Below are positions 16,722 to 23,420 of a DNA stretch of 64,000 nt, piece by piece. Under the pieces are notes generated by a model. The model saw only the letters and a list, made by a program, of their open reading frames with translations. It did not search any database and had not been told where the DNA came from. This DNA is from Cupidesulfovibrio sp000226255 (GTDB taxonomy: Bacteria; Desulfobacterota; Desulfovibrionia; Desulfovibrionales; Desulfovibrionaceae): assembly GCF_003402415.2 (NCBI RefSeq), contig NZ_AP036014.1, forward strand, positions 2,790,001 to 2,854,000, given 5' to 3'. The first letter of the stretch is position 1, and every line of letters begins with the position of its first letter. A program made the position numbers and the translations under genes.

Positions 16722-17693
16722 TCACGCCGTGGTGGACGCCTGGCGCGAACGCTCGATCAGCCCGCGCACCCGTCCGGTAAGGCCGGGCAGGTCGGGCTTG
16801 GAAATCTGGTCGTCCGCGCCAACGGCCGCACCCTTGTGGCGCAGCGCGTCGGTGATCAGAGAAGAGAACAGCACCACCGGCAGCCGTTGCAGCACGGGGT
16901 CATCCTTGATGCGGCGGGTCAGGTTGTGGCCGTCCATCTCGGGCATCTCGATGTCCGACACCACCAGGTCCACGTAGTCGTAGATGTGTTTGCGTTCTTC
17001 TTCCGCGCGCTTGCGCCAGCCGCACAGCACGTCCCACGCCTCGCGCCCGCTGCTGGTGCGGGTGACGCGAAAGCCCGCCTTTTCCAACGTGCTGCCGATC
17101 ATGTTGCGGATGGCCGAGGAATCGTCGGCGATGAGCACATGCCAGTCTTCGGACAGGGTCACCGTCGGTTCCGTAACCTCCAGCGCCGCGCCCATGTCCG
17201 CCCGGGGATTCATGGAGGCCACGATCTTCTCCATGTCCAGCAGGAACACGATGCGGTCCTCGAAACGCACCACCCCGATGACCGACTGGCCGCTGTAGGT
17301 CTGCATGTGCGAGTCGGGGGCCTCCACCTGGCTCCAGCTCAGGCGGTGGATGCGGGTAACCCCGGAAACCAGGAACGCCGTGACCATGCCGCTGAACTCG
17401 GACACGATGACCTTCAGCGAATCGCTGGGCACCACCTGCTTGCCCAGCCACCCGCCCAGGTCCACCAGGGGCAGCACGCGACCGCGCAGGTTGAAGGTGC
17501 CCAGCGCCGCCGGGTGGTGCTTGCTGGGCACTCCCGTGACCGTGGGCCGCCGGATGATTTCCAGCACCTTGGCCACGTTCATGCCGTAATATCCCCGATA
17601 CACCTTGCCGTCCGCCAGGGCTTCCTCGATGTAGAATTCGATGATTTCGAGCTCGTTGGTGCCCGATTCCAGCAGGATGTTGGTCTGGCTCAT
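16722..17693 (-). CDS. cheV: Chemotaxis coupling protein CheV (CheW-receiver fusion)
   Basis: Couples chemoreceptors to CheA and has its own phospho-receiver. 323 aa: N-terminal CheW-like domain (about 10-170, with FNLRGRVLPLVDLG) and C-terminal receiver (about 185-315) with acidic pocket DD in VLIADDSSAIRN, phospho-acceptor Asp in VVSDIEMPEMDG and conserved Lys in DQISKPDL. Start ATG 17693 (MSQTNILLESGTNELEIIEF) follows CAGGGGGGCAC; the longer frame has no SD. The che core genes are not in the window. Confidence 0.95.
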   Translation of the reverse strand: MSQTNILLESGTNELEIIEFYIEEALADGKVYRGYYGMNVAKVLEIIRRPTVTGVPSKHHPAALGTFNLRGRVLPLVDLGGWLGKQVVPSDSLKVIVSEFSGMVTAFLVSGVTRIHRLSWSQVEAPDSHMQTYSGQSVIGVVRFEDRIVFLLDMEKIVASMNPRADMGAALEVTEPTVTLSEDWHVLIADDSSAIRNMIGSTLEKAGFRVTRTSSGREAWDVLCGWRKRAEEERKHIYDYVDLVVSDIEMPEMDGHNLTRRIKDDPVLQRLPVVLFSSLITDALRHKGAAVGADDQISKPDLPGLTGRVRGLIERSRQASTTA

Positions 17694-17784
17694 GTGCCCC
17701 CCTGAAAGGTCGTGACGTACGCCCCAGTATGCCATACGGCGTGCCGGGGGCAATTGTTTTTCCGCGTTGGGCGCAACAATATGG

Positions 17785-17813
17785 CCCTCCCTGCCGTGAC
17801 ACGACAGAGAGGG
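17785..17813 (-). terminator. Hairpin after the exonuclease-like gene
   Basis: A 12-bp stem, fully paired on the minus-strand transcript if two G-U pairs are allowed, with a 5-base loop, 50 bp past the gene at 17863. No U-run, so a weak or factor-dependent terminator. Confidence 0.5.
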
Positions 17814-17862
17814 CGCGGTGAAAGGCAGCCGGCACGGGCCGGAAAGGGGATGACGGCGGCGA

Positions 17863-18696
17863 TCACGCGCCCCGCACGCCCACCTTGCGCAGCACCTCTG
17901 GCGAGGCGTCAAAGGGATTCCCGGCCCGGCCGCACTGCGGCAGCGGGTGTTCCGGCAGGGCGGGCAGCCCGGCCAGGTGCGCGTTGTAGGCGTGCACCGC
18001 CAGCGGCTCCAGGGTCAGCACGTCCTCTGCGTTGTAGGCCAGCAGGGTTTCCAGGGCGCGCGCGTCGCCGCTGTTCTGCCAATGGCGCCACAGCAGCACG
18101 GCGGTGTAGCCGTCCACCCCGGTCAGCGCACCGCGGTCCAGCCCGAAGGCCCGCTCCACCCGTTTCAGCCCGCCGGAGTAGCCCAGCGGCTTCAGCACCC
18201 AGCGCAGATCCAGGTGGGCCATGTCCAGCTTCTGGCGAAAGGTCTGTTCGATGAACGGCGCGTCGAACCCGCGCCCGTTGAAGGTGACCAGCAGCTTGTA
18301 GGCCCGGATGTCGTCGGCGAAGTCGTCCAGGTTTTCGCCGTGCACGTAGGTACGCAACTCGCTCCCGTCCCACAGGGCGATGGTGGTGATGTGCGATTCC
18401 GGCCAGCCGAGACCGGTGGTTTCAATGTCCACGTAGGCCGCCTGATGGCGGAAGGCGGCGAACAGCCGCCACTGGTCCGCCGCGCCCAGACGCTGGCCGA
18501 ACCACGCGGCGTCGCCCGCCGCGAGGCGGGCGTGCGAATCCGCCACGCCCGAGGAAAAGGTGCCCGCCTCGTACCGGCGACAGGGAATGTCGCCGCGCGC
18601 CGCTGCATCCTGCCAGGTAAGGCAGCCCCCGCGCCACAGGCGTTCCTCGAAGGCCGCGCCCACGCCGGGCAGATGGCGGAAGGTGGAGGTGATCAT
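17863..18696 (-). CDS. Ribonuclease H-like (DEDD exonuclease-fold) protein, YprB type
   Basis: Predicted 3'-5' nuclease fold. 277 aa. Motif I YVDIETTGLGWPESHITTIA, motif II FNGRGFDAPFIEQ, then GLDRGAL and motif III-like YNAEDVLTLEPL supply the DEDD acidic residues. The N-terminal LPGVGAAFEERLWRGGCLTW looks like a helix-hairpin-helix remnant. Start ATG 18696 overlaps the nth stop by ATGA, so the protein is translationally coupled to a DNA glycosylase; a DNA repair role is plausible but unproven. Confidence 0.8.
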   Translation of the reverse strand: MITSTFRHLPGVGAAFEERLWRGGCLTWQDAAARGDIPCRRYEAGTFSSGVADSHARLAAGDAAWFGQRLGAADQWRLFAAFRHQAAYVDIETTGLGWPESHITTIALWDGSELRTYVHGENLDDFADDIRAYKLLVTFNGRGFDAPFIEQTFRQKLDMAHLDLRWVLKPLGYSGGLKRVERAFGLDRGALTGVDGYTAVLLWRHWQNSGDARALETLLAYNAEDVLTLEPLAVHAYNAHLAGLPALPEHPLPQCGRAGNPFDASPEVLRKVGVRGA

Positions 18697-19460
18697 GGCT
18701 TGCCGCCCGAGCGGGGCTTGCCGCCCTTGCGGGACTTGGCGGCGACCGTCCGGGCGGCCTTTCCCGCGCCTCGCGCGCCCGCTGCGCCCGGCTTGCCCCG
18801 TGTTTTCGCGGCCGCGCCATCCTTCTGCCCCACCCCGTGACGCGGGCAGACCTCGATCATCTCGCATTCGCCACAGCGAGGGGCGCGGGCGTCGCACACG
18901 TGGCGGCCGAACCACACCAGCATGTGGTTCACGTCGCCCCAGGCATCCTGCGGAAAAAGGGCCATCAGGTCGCGCTCGATCTGCACCGGGTCCACGGATT
19001 CGGTAAAGCCCAGCCGGAACGCGATGCGCTTGACGTGGGTGTCCACCGCGATGCCCTCGTTGATGCCGTAGGCCCCCCACAGCACCACGTTGGCGGTCTT
19101 GCGGGCCACGCCCGGCAGTTGCACCAGCTCGGCCATGGTGCGCGGCACCTCGCCGCCGTGCACTTCGGCCACGCGGCGGGCAGCGCCCAGCAGGTTTGTG
19201 GCCTTGTTGCGGTAGAACCCGGTGGAGTGGATGACCTCCTCCAGCTCTTCCTGCGTGGCTCGGGCAAGCTCTGCCGGGCCGGGCCAGCGGCCGAACAGGC
19301 CGGGGGTCACCTGGTTCACGCGCACGTCGGTGCACTGGGCGGCCAGCACCGTGGCCACCAGCAGTTCCCAGGCGTTGCGGGCCACCAGGTGCGTTTCGCG
19401 GGTGGGGTAGCGCAGGCGCAGGAGTTCGAGCACCCTGGCCGCGCGGTCGGCGGTCTGCAT
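18693..19460 (-). CDS. nth: Endonuclease III, bifunctional DNA glycosylase/AP lyase
   Basis: Base-excision repair of oxidised pyrimidines. 255 aa. HhH motif LPGVARKTANVV with the catalytic Lys, VDTHVKRIAFRLG with the catalytic Asp, and the [4Fe-4S] loop C-x6-C-x2-C-x5-C (CDARAPRCGECEMIEVC). About 40 extra C-terminal residues are Lys/Ala/Gly-rich, beyond the usual family end. ATG 19460 chosen for GGAG upstream and because homology begins there; the open frame to 19604 would add unrelated residues. Confidence 0.95.
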   Translation of the reverse strand: MQTADRAARVLELLRLRYPTRETHLVARNAWELLVATVLAAQCTDVRVNQVTPGLFGRWPGPAELARATQEELEEVIHSTGFYRNKATNLLGAARRVAEVHGGEVPRTMAELVQLPGVARKTANVVLWGAYGINEGIAVDTHVKRIAFRLGFTESVDPVQIERDLMALFPQDAWGDVNHMLVWFGRHVCDARAPRCGECEMIEVCPRHGVGQKDGAAAKTRGKPGAAGARGAGKAARTVAAKSRKGGKPRSGGKP

Positions 19461-19849
19461 GAAAGGCTCCGTGAAGGGATGTGCGCGCGGCGGACGATCA
19501 GCGAAAAAGACGGGCGGGGGAACGGAGACAGGGGGACAAGCCATGCAACGGCCCCGCCATTCGCGCGGCGGCCAGTATATGCCATGCCGGGCCGCGCCCG
19601 GCAACCACGCCGCGAAGGCCGGATGCGCGGGGGATACGCCGGGGAATGCGCGGGCAGCGCCGCTCCGGACACGCCCTGCCGCCTGCCGCGCCCGGCTTTC
19701 CGCGACATTCCCGTGCCGAAACCGTGCGCATCGCGTTGCCGTGCGGTGGCTTCTTCGCTATGCACATGGGCGGCGCGCCGCGTACGCCATCCCGCCCCGC
19801 GGGCACACGAACGCGGCGGGCACAACGCACCCCAGCGCAGGAGGTTTCC
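19461..19849. other. 389-bp divergent intergenic region
   Basis: Must hold the promoters of nth (minus) and cutA (plus). It is GC-rich throughout and I found no -35/-10 pair, operator or stable hairpin that stands out. Confidence 0.5.
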
Positions 19850-20170
19850 ATGGCGGTCCTCGTGTACATGACGGCCCCGAACCCGGAAGAAGCCGAACGC
19901 ATCGGCCGCGCCCTGGTGGAGCAACGGCTTGCCGCGTGCGTCAACGTGCTGGGGTCCATCCGCTCCATCTACCACTGGGCGGGCGACATCCAGACCGAAA
20001 CCGAAACCGCCTTCATCGCCAAGACCACCGATGCCCTGGTGCCCGCCCTGACCGAGGCGGTGCTGCAACTGCACCCCTACGAGGTGCCCTGCGTGGTGGC
20101 CCTGCCCATCACCGGCGGCAGCGCGGCCTTTCTTGGCTGGATCGACGACGTAACCCGCAAGGAGCCCTAG
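19850..20170 (+). CDS. cutA: CutA1-type divalent cation tolerance protein
   Basis: Small trimeric PII-fold protein linked to copper and other metal tolerance; the exact activity in bacteria is unsettled. 106 aa, normal length. Family core AACVNVLGSIRSIYHWAGDI, ETETAFIAKTT and LHPYEVPCVVALPI. ATG 19850 follows GCAGGAGGTTTCC. The stop (20168-20170) precedes the next start at 20172 by one base, so it is co-transcribed with the PfkB kinase. Confidence 0.95.
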   Translation: MAVLVYMTAPNPEEAERIGRALVEQRLAACVNVLGSIRSIYHWAGDIQTETETAFIAKTTDALVPALTEAVLQLHPYEVPCVVALPITGGSAAFLGWIDDVTRKEP

Positions 20171-20171
20171 C

Positions 20172-21098
20172 ATGCCCATCTACGTTTCCGGGTCCATCGC
20201 CTACGACCGCATCATGAATTTTCCCGGCAAGTTCGCGGACCACATCCTGCCGGAAAAGATACACATCCTGAACGTGTGCTTTCTCATAGACCGGCTGGAG
20301 GAAAAGCGCGGCGGCACGGCGGGCAACATCGCCTACAGCCTGGCCCTGCTTGGCGAGAAGCCGCACATCCTGTGCTGCGTGGGCAAGGACTTCGACCGCT
20401 ACGCCGAAGAACTGGACAAGCTGGACCTGCCGCAGGACGGCATCCGCAGGCTGGACGACCAGTTCACCGCCGGGGCCTACATCACCACCGACCAGAGCGA
20501 CAACCAGATCACCGGCTTCAACCCTGCGGCCATGCGCTTTCCGTGCGAATACCCCTTCCCCGCGCTGAACGCGAAGGCCGACATCGCCATCGTCTCGCCC
20601 GGCAACGTGGACGACATGGTGGGCCTGCCGCGCATGTTCCGCGAGCGCGGGGTGCGCTACATCTTCGACCCCGGCCAGCAGATTCCCGCCCTGTCCGGCG
20701 ACCAGTTGTACGAGGCCATCTGCGGCGCGCACATGCTGGTCACCAACGACTACGAACTGGAAATGATCATGAAGGCCACGGGCCGCACCAAGGCGGAACT
20801 GCTGGAACGCACCGGGTGGATCATCACCACCATGTCCGAGCACGGGTCGCGAATCGACAACGGCAGCCCGGTGCTGGTGCCCGCCGTGAAGGCCGACCGG
20901 GTACTGGACCCCACCGGCGCGGGCGACGCCTACCGGGCGGGGCTCATCAAGGGCCTGGTGGACGGCAAGGACGTGGCCGAGGCGGCCCGCATGGGCGCAA
21001 CCTGCGCCAGCTTCTGCGTGGAGCACTACGGCACCCAGGAACACGCCTTCACGCCGGAGCAGTTCGCGGCGCGGCACGCGGCCGCGTTCGGCGGGTAG
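20172..21098 (+). CDS. PfkB-family sugar/nucleoside kinase (adenosine kinase-like)
   Basis: ATP-dependent ribokinase-family kinase. 308 aa. Seen: N-terminal SGSIAYDRIMNFPGKF and GGTAGNIAYSLALLG (substrate side), and the C-terminal anion hole and catalytic base in LDPTGAGDAYRAGL. The overall pattern fits the bacterial adenosine-kinase-like branch better than ribokinase, but the substrate is not proven. It follows cutA by one base. The stop codon TAG coincides with the first bases of the inverted-repeat element at 21096. Confidence 0.85.
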   Translation: MPIYVSGSIAYDRIMNFPGKFADHILPEKIHILNVCFLIDRLEEKRGGTAGNIAYSLALLGEKPHILCCVGKDFDRYAEELDKLDLPQDGIRRLDDQFTAGAYITTDQSDNQITGFNPAAMRFPCEYPFPALNAKADIAIVSPGNVDDMVGLPRMFRERGVRYIFDPGQQIPALSGDQLYEAICGAHMLVTNDYELEMIMKATGRTKAELLERTGWIITTMSEHGSRIDNGSPVLVPAVKADRVLDPTGAGDAYRAGLIKGLVDGKDVAEAARMGATCASFCVEHYGTQEHAFTPEQFAARHAAAFGG

Positions 21099-21297
21099 GG
21101 CCTGCACCACTATGGGTCTTTTGCCCTCTGCCGTCGTCAGCGCGTTTTTTTATTCCGGTCGAGTACCAGAAAAGTACGCGCTGCGGTCCTCATCCGTAAG
21201 GTTCGCTTTGCTCACCTAACGGCTGAGGCACTCCCTCCATAAAAAAGTGCGCTTCCTCGGCAGAGAACAAAATCCCTCATAGTGGCAACAGGCCCTA
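21096..21297. repeat. Large inverted-repeat element with REP-like core (type II)
   Basis: A 202-bp segment whose arms are almost complementary end to end: TAGGGCCTG at 21096-21104 pairs with 21289-21297, and CCACTATG, TTTTG, CTCTGCCG, AGCGC and TTTTTTAT follow in order on both arms. The centre (21181-21225) carries the REP-like core also seen at 34503-34551 and 38889-38932. It lies between the convergent kinase and FTR-like genes. Confidence 0.85.
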
Positions 21298-21334
21298 GCG
21301 TATTCCTACACGCTCGGCCCAACCGACAAAGCAA

Positions 21335-21370
21335 AGCGCCGCCGGATTCCCGAAGAAATCCGGCGGCGCT
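21335..21370 (-). terminator. Terminator of the Grx/FTR operon
   Basis: Perfect 14-bp stem (AGCGCCGCCGGATT and its complement) with an 8-base loop; on the minus strand it is followed by a T-rich tail (TTTGCTTTG). It lies 48 bp past the FTR-like stop. Confidence 0.8.
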
Positions 21371-21417
21371 CCATTTGCGCAAAAGATGGGGCAAGGCCCG
21401 ACAAGGTGGCGATGGCG

Positions 21418-21762
21418 CTACCCGAAAAGCTTCTCCGGCGGCCGTCTCTCCGGCACGACGTCATGGGGAATCTCGTCTTCGTTCCAGGCCTGCGAGACAT
21501 ACAACCCACAGAAGCAGGCTCCGAATTCCTTCACGTCGTCCTCGCGGTACACGCAGGGACAGACGATGTCGCGGTCCTTCTCGAATTCGCCAAGGGCCAG
21601 GCGGCAGGGGCAGGCCATGTAGCCGTAGCGCTGCCTGTTCACCAGCAGGCTTTCCAGCAGAGGCATGGTCATGTCCATGTCCTTGTTGAAGAAGTAGCCC
21701 TTGGGTTCCTGAATCTTGCGCAGCATGTCGTACAACGACTGGGCGGTGGCGGGTCCGCTCAT
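21418..21762 (-). CDS. Ferredoxin:thioredoxin/disulfide reductase catalytic-type protein
   Basis: Iron-sulfur protein predicted to pass ferredoxin electrons to a disulfide. 114 aa. Cysteines are arranged as CPC (51-53), CPC (68-70) and CFC (83-85), the FTR catalytic-subunit pattern that binds one [4Fe-4S] next to a redox disulfide. The third motif is C-F-C where plant-type FTR has C-H-C. Start ATG 21762 overlaps the glutaredoxin-like stop by ATGA. Translational coupling suggests that the glutaredoxin-like protein is its partner or substrate. Confidence 0.88.
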   Translation of the reverse strand: MSGPATAQSLYDMLRKIQEPKGYFFNKDMDMTMPLLESLLVNRQRYGYMACPCRLALGEFEKDRDIVCPCVYREDDVKEFGACFCGLYVSQAWNEDEIPHDVVPERRPPEKLFG

Positions 21763-22022
21763 AGATCCAGGGCCTCCTTGATGTCTTCCTTGTGAAAGCC
21801 CACGATGACGCGGCCATTGCCGCAAACCAGCGTGGGGAACGACAGCTTGGGGTTGTGGGCGCGGATTTCCTCCAGCACCGCCTTGCGCTCGTCGCCTTCC
21901 AACTGGTCCACGAACACGCACTTGTAGTCCACGCCATGTTCTTCGAGGTACTGCTTGGTGTTCTTGCAGTGTACGCAGGTGGACAGGGCGAACAGTTTCA
22001 CTTCACCGGAATCGTCGGCCAT
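21759..22022 (-). CDS. Glutaredoxin-like thiol-disulfide protein
   Basis: Thioredoxin-fold redox protein, 87 aa. Active site CVHC (16-19) in FALSTCVHC, the cis-proline region SFPTLVCG, and a C-terminal helix. CVHC is not the classic CPYC of glutaredoxins or CGPC of thioredoxins. ATG 22022 follows GCGAGGTATGCATC. It is the first gene of a two-gene operon with the FTR-like protein, suggesting a ferredoxin to FTR-like to glutaredoxin-like electron chain. Confidence 0.9.
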   Translation of the reverse strand: MADDSGEVKLFALSTCVHCKNTKQYLEEHGVDYKCVFVDQLEGDERKAVLEEIRAHNPKLSFPTLVCGNGRVIVGFHKEDIKEALDL

Positions 22023-22198
22023 GATGCATACCTCGCTCGGTCGTGTAGGACGTGTGATGTCGCGTGCCGTCGTCGCACCCTAGCAGCAGCGCCCCAGCCT
22101 GACAATCCGGCGGGCGTCCTTGACGTGCAGGAAGGGGCACGCGGGAAAGGGCGCGGGGCCACGCCGCGCCAGGCCCCGCCGGATACGCCAGCCGGTGC

Positions 22199-22720
22199 CT
22201 ACCCGGCTGCCGCGCCGGGCCGCCCCGCCACCGCGTCGGCGATGAGCGAGGCCAGACGGCGCACCGTTCCGGCAAGGTCGGCATGTTCCTCGAGGGCTCC
22301 GTCCACGCGGATGCCGTAGCGCTCGTCCCGCAGGGGGCGTCGCCCCCCCTCGCGGCCCGCATGGTCCGCGTCGGGCCCTTCGCCCAGCAGCACGGTGAGC
22401 GCGTTGTGGGTGACCACGATGGTGCGCTCCCCGGCCTGCACGGTCAGGGTGTCGCCGTCGTCCTGCACGTCAAAGCGCTGGTCCTCCGGCAGTTCCTCGC
22501 GCATTTCGGCCAGGGCGGCCGCCACCGGGCGCAGCCGTTCGCGGGCCACGTCGCGCAACCGCTCGGCCATGCCCGTGGCGCTTTCGCCCACGGCCCGCCG
22601 CCGCGAAAGTTCCTCGCGCAGCACTTCGCGCGGGCTTTCCGGGCGGGTTCGCCACACGTAGCGCAACAGCAGGTAGAGCAGCAGGACGAACAGGCCGCCC
22701 AGAATCAAACCGCGTATCAT
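22199..22720 (-). CDS. Membrane-anchored hypothetical protein
   Basis: Not recognised. 173 aa: one N-terminal membrane segment (residues 2-20, LILGGLFVLLLYLLLRYVW), a charged helical stretch likely to form a coiled coil (about 28-75), then a small domain with a beta-type pattern (TLTVQAGERTIVVTHNALTVLL) and an Ala/Gly-rich tail. Start ATG 22720 follows GGAGTGAAGC. No operon partner. Confidence 0.7.
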   Translation of the reverse strand: MIRGLILGGLFVLLLYLLLRYVWRTRPESPREVLREELSRRRAVGESATGMAERLRDVARERLRPVAAALAEMREELPEDQRFDVQDDGDTLTVQAGERTIVVTHNALTVLLGEGPDADHAGREGGRRPLRDERYGIRVDGALEEHADLAGTVRRLASLIADAVAGRPGAAAG

Positions 22721-23420
22721 GCTTCACTCCATGCCGCGAAAGGCGTGCCTTGCGCAAGTGCGCCCAAGCGGCGGACCGGGCCGCGACAGCCGGGCCTGTC
22801 CCGCACGTATCCGCCGATGCGGCGTGCCCTCCGGTACCCCGCCAGGCCACCGCCCATCCGCCCCCCGATGAAGGGGCACCCCCGCAAACCGTTGCGGGGC
22901 GCGGAACGCCAGGGCGACGGCCAGTTTGGCCTTGACATCTTTCTTAACGTCTTCCTATGACTTACGTAACTGGAAAGCCATCGGCAAGGCCCGGCGGCGC
23001 ATCCGGCACAGTCACGATTCCCGCGCGGGACGGTTACGGACCGGTAACGCGCCTTCGCAAACCTCAACCCGCATCGCGCCGCCCTGAAACCGGACGATAC
23101 GCCACACGACACGGGGGAATACGCCCTACAGCGCACAGCGCACCCGCCCAACTGCGGCAGGCACGACAGCCACGGCAAGGCACGGAGCACACGGGGCAAC
23201 GCAACGCCCCAGGCAGCGGCGAAACCACCCGCCGCACCGCGCACCGCCAGACACATGCCGCACGAACGGCGCAGACGCACCACGCCACTGGGACGACGCC
23301 CCGCACGAGGAAGCACGCACGGAACACGGTTTTGTTGGCGGCATCACGCATTCATGGACACTGCGCCCTGCCCGGCAGGGATTTCATCTCCACAACCATC
23401 AGGAACAAGGGAGACGGATT
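22721..23420. other. 700-bp region with no supportable gene
   Basis: The longest gap in the window. Open frames here have no SD and poor codon use. A likely promoter lies at 22932-22961. The 460 bases from there to the EF-G-like start are notably rich in CACG/GCAC and have no strong hairpin, so a long untranslated leader is possible. Confidence 0.5.
22932..22961 (+). promoter_or_regulatory. Candidate sigma-70 promoter upstream of the EF-G paralogue
   Basis: TTGACA (22932-22937), 18-bp spacer, TATGAC (22956-22961), in an AT-rich island. It would give a leader of about 450 bases for the gene at 23421. Confidence 0.5.
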
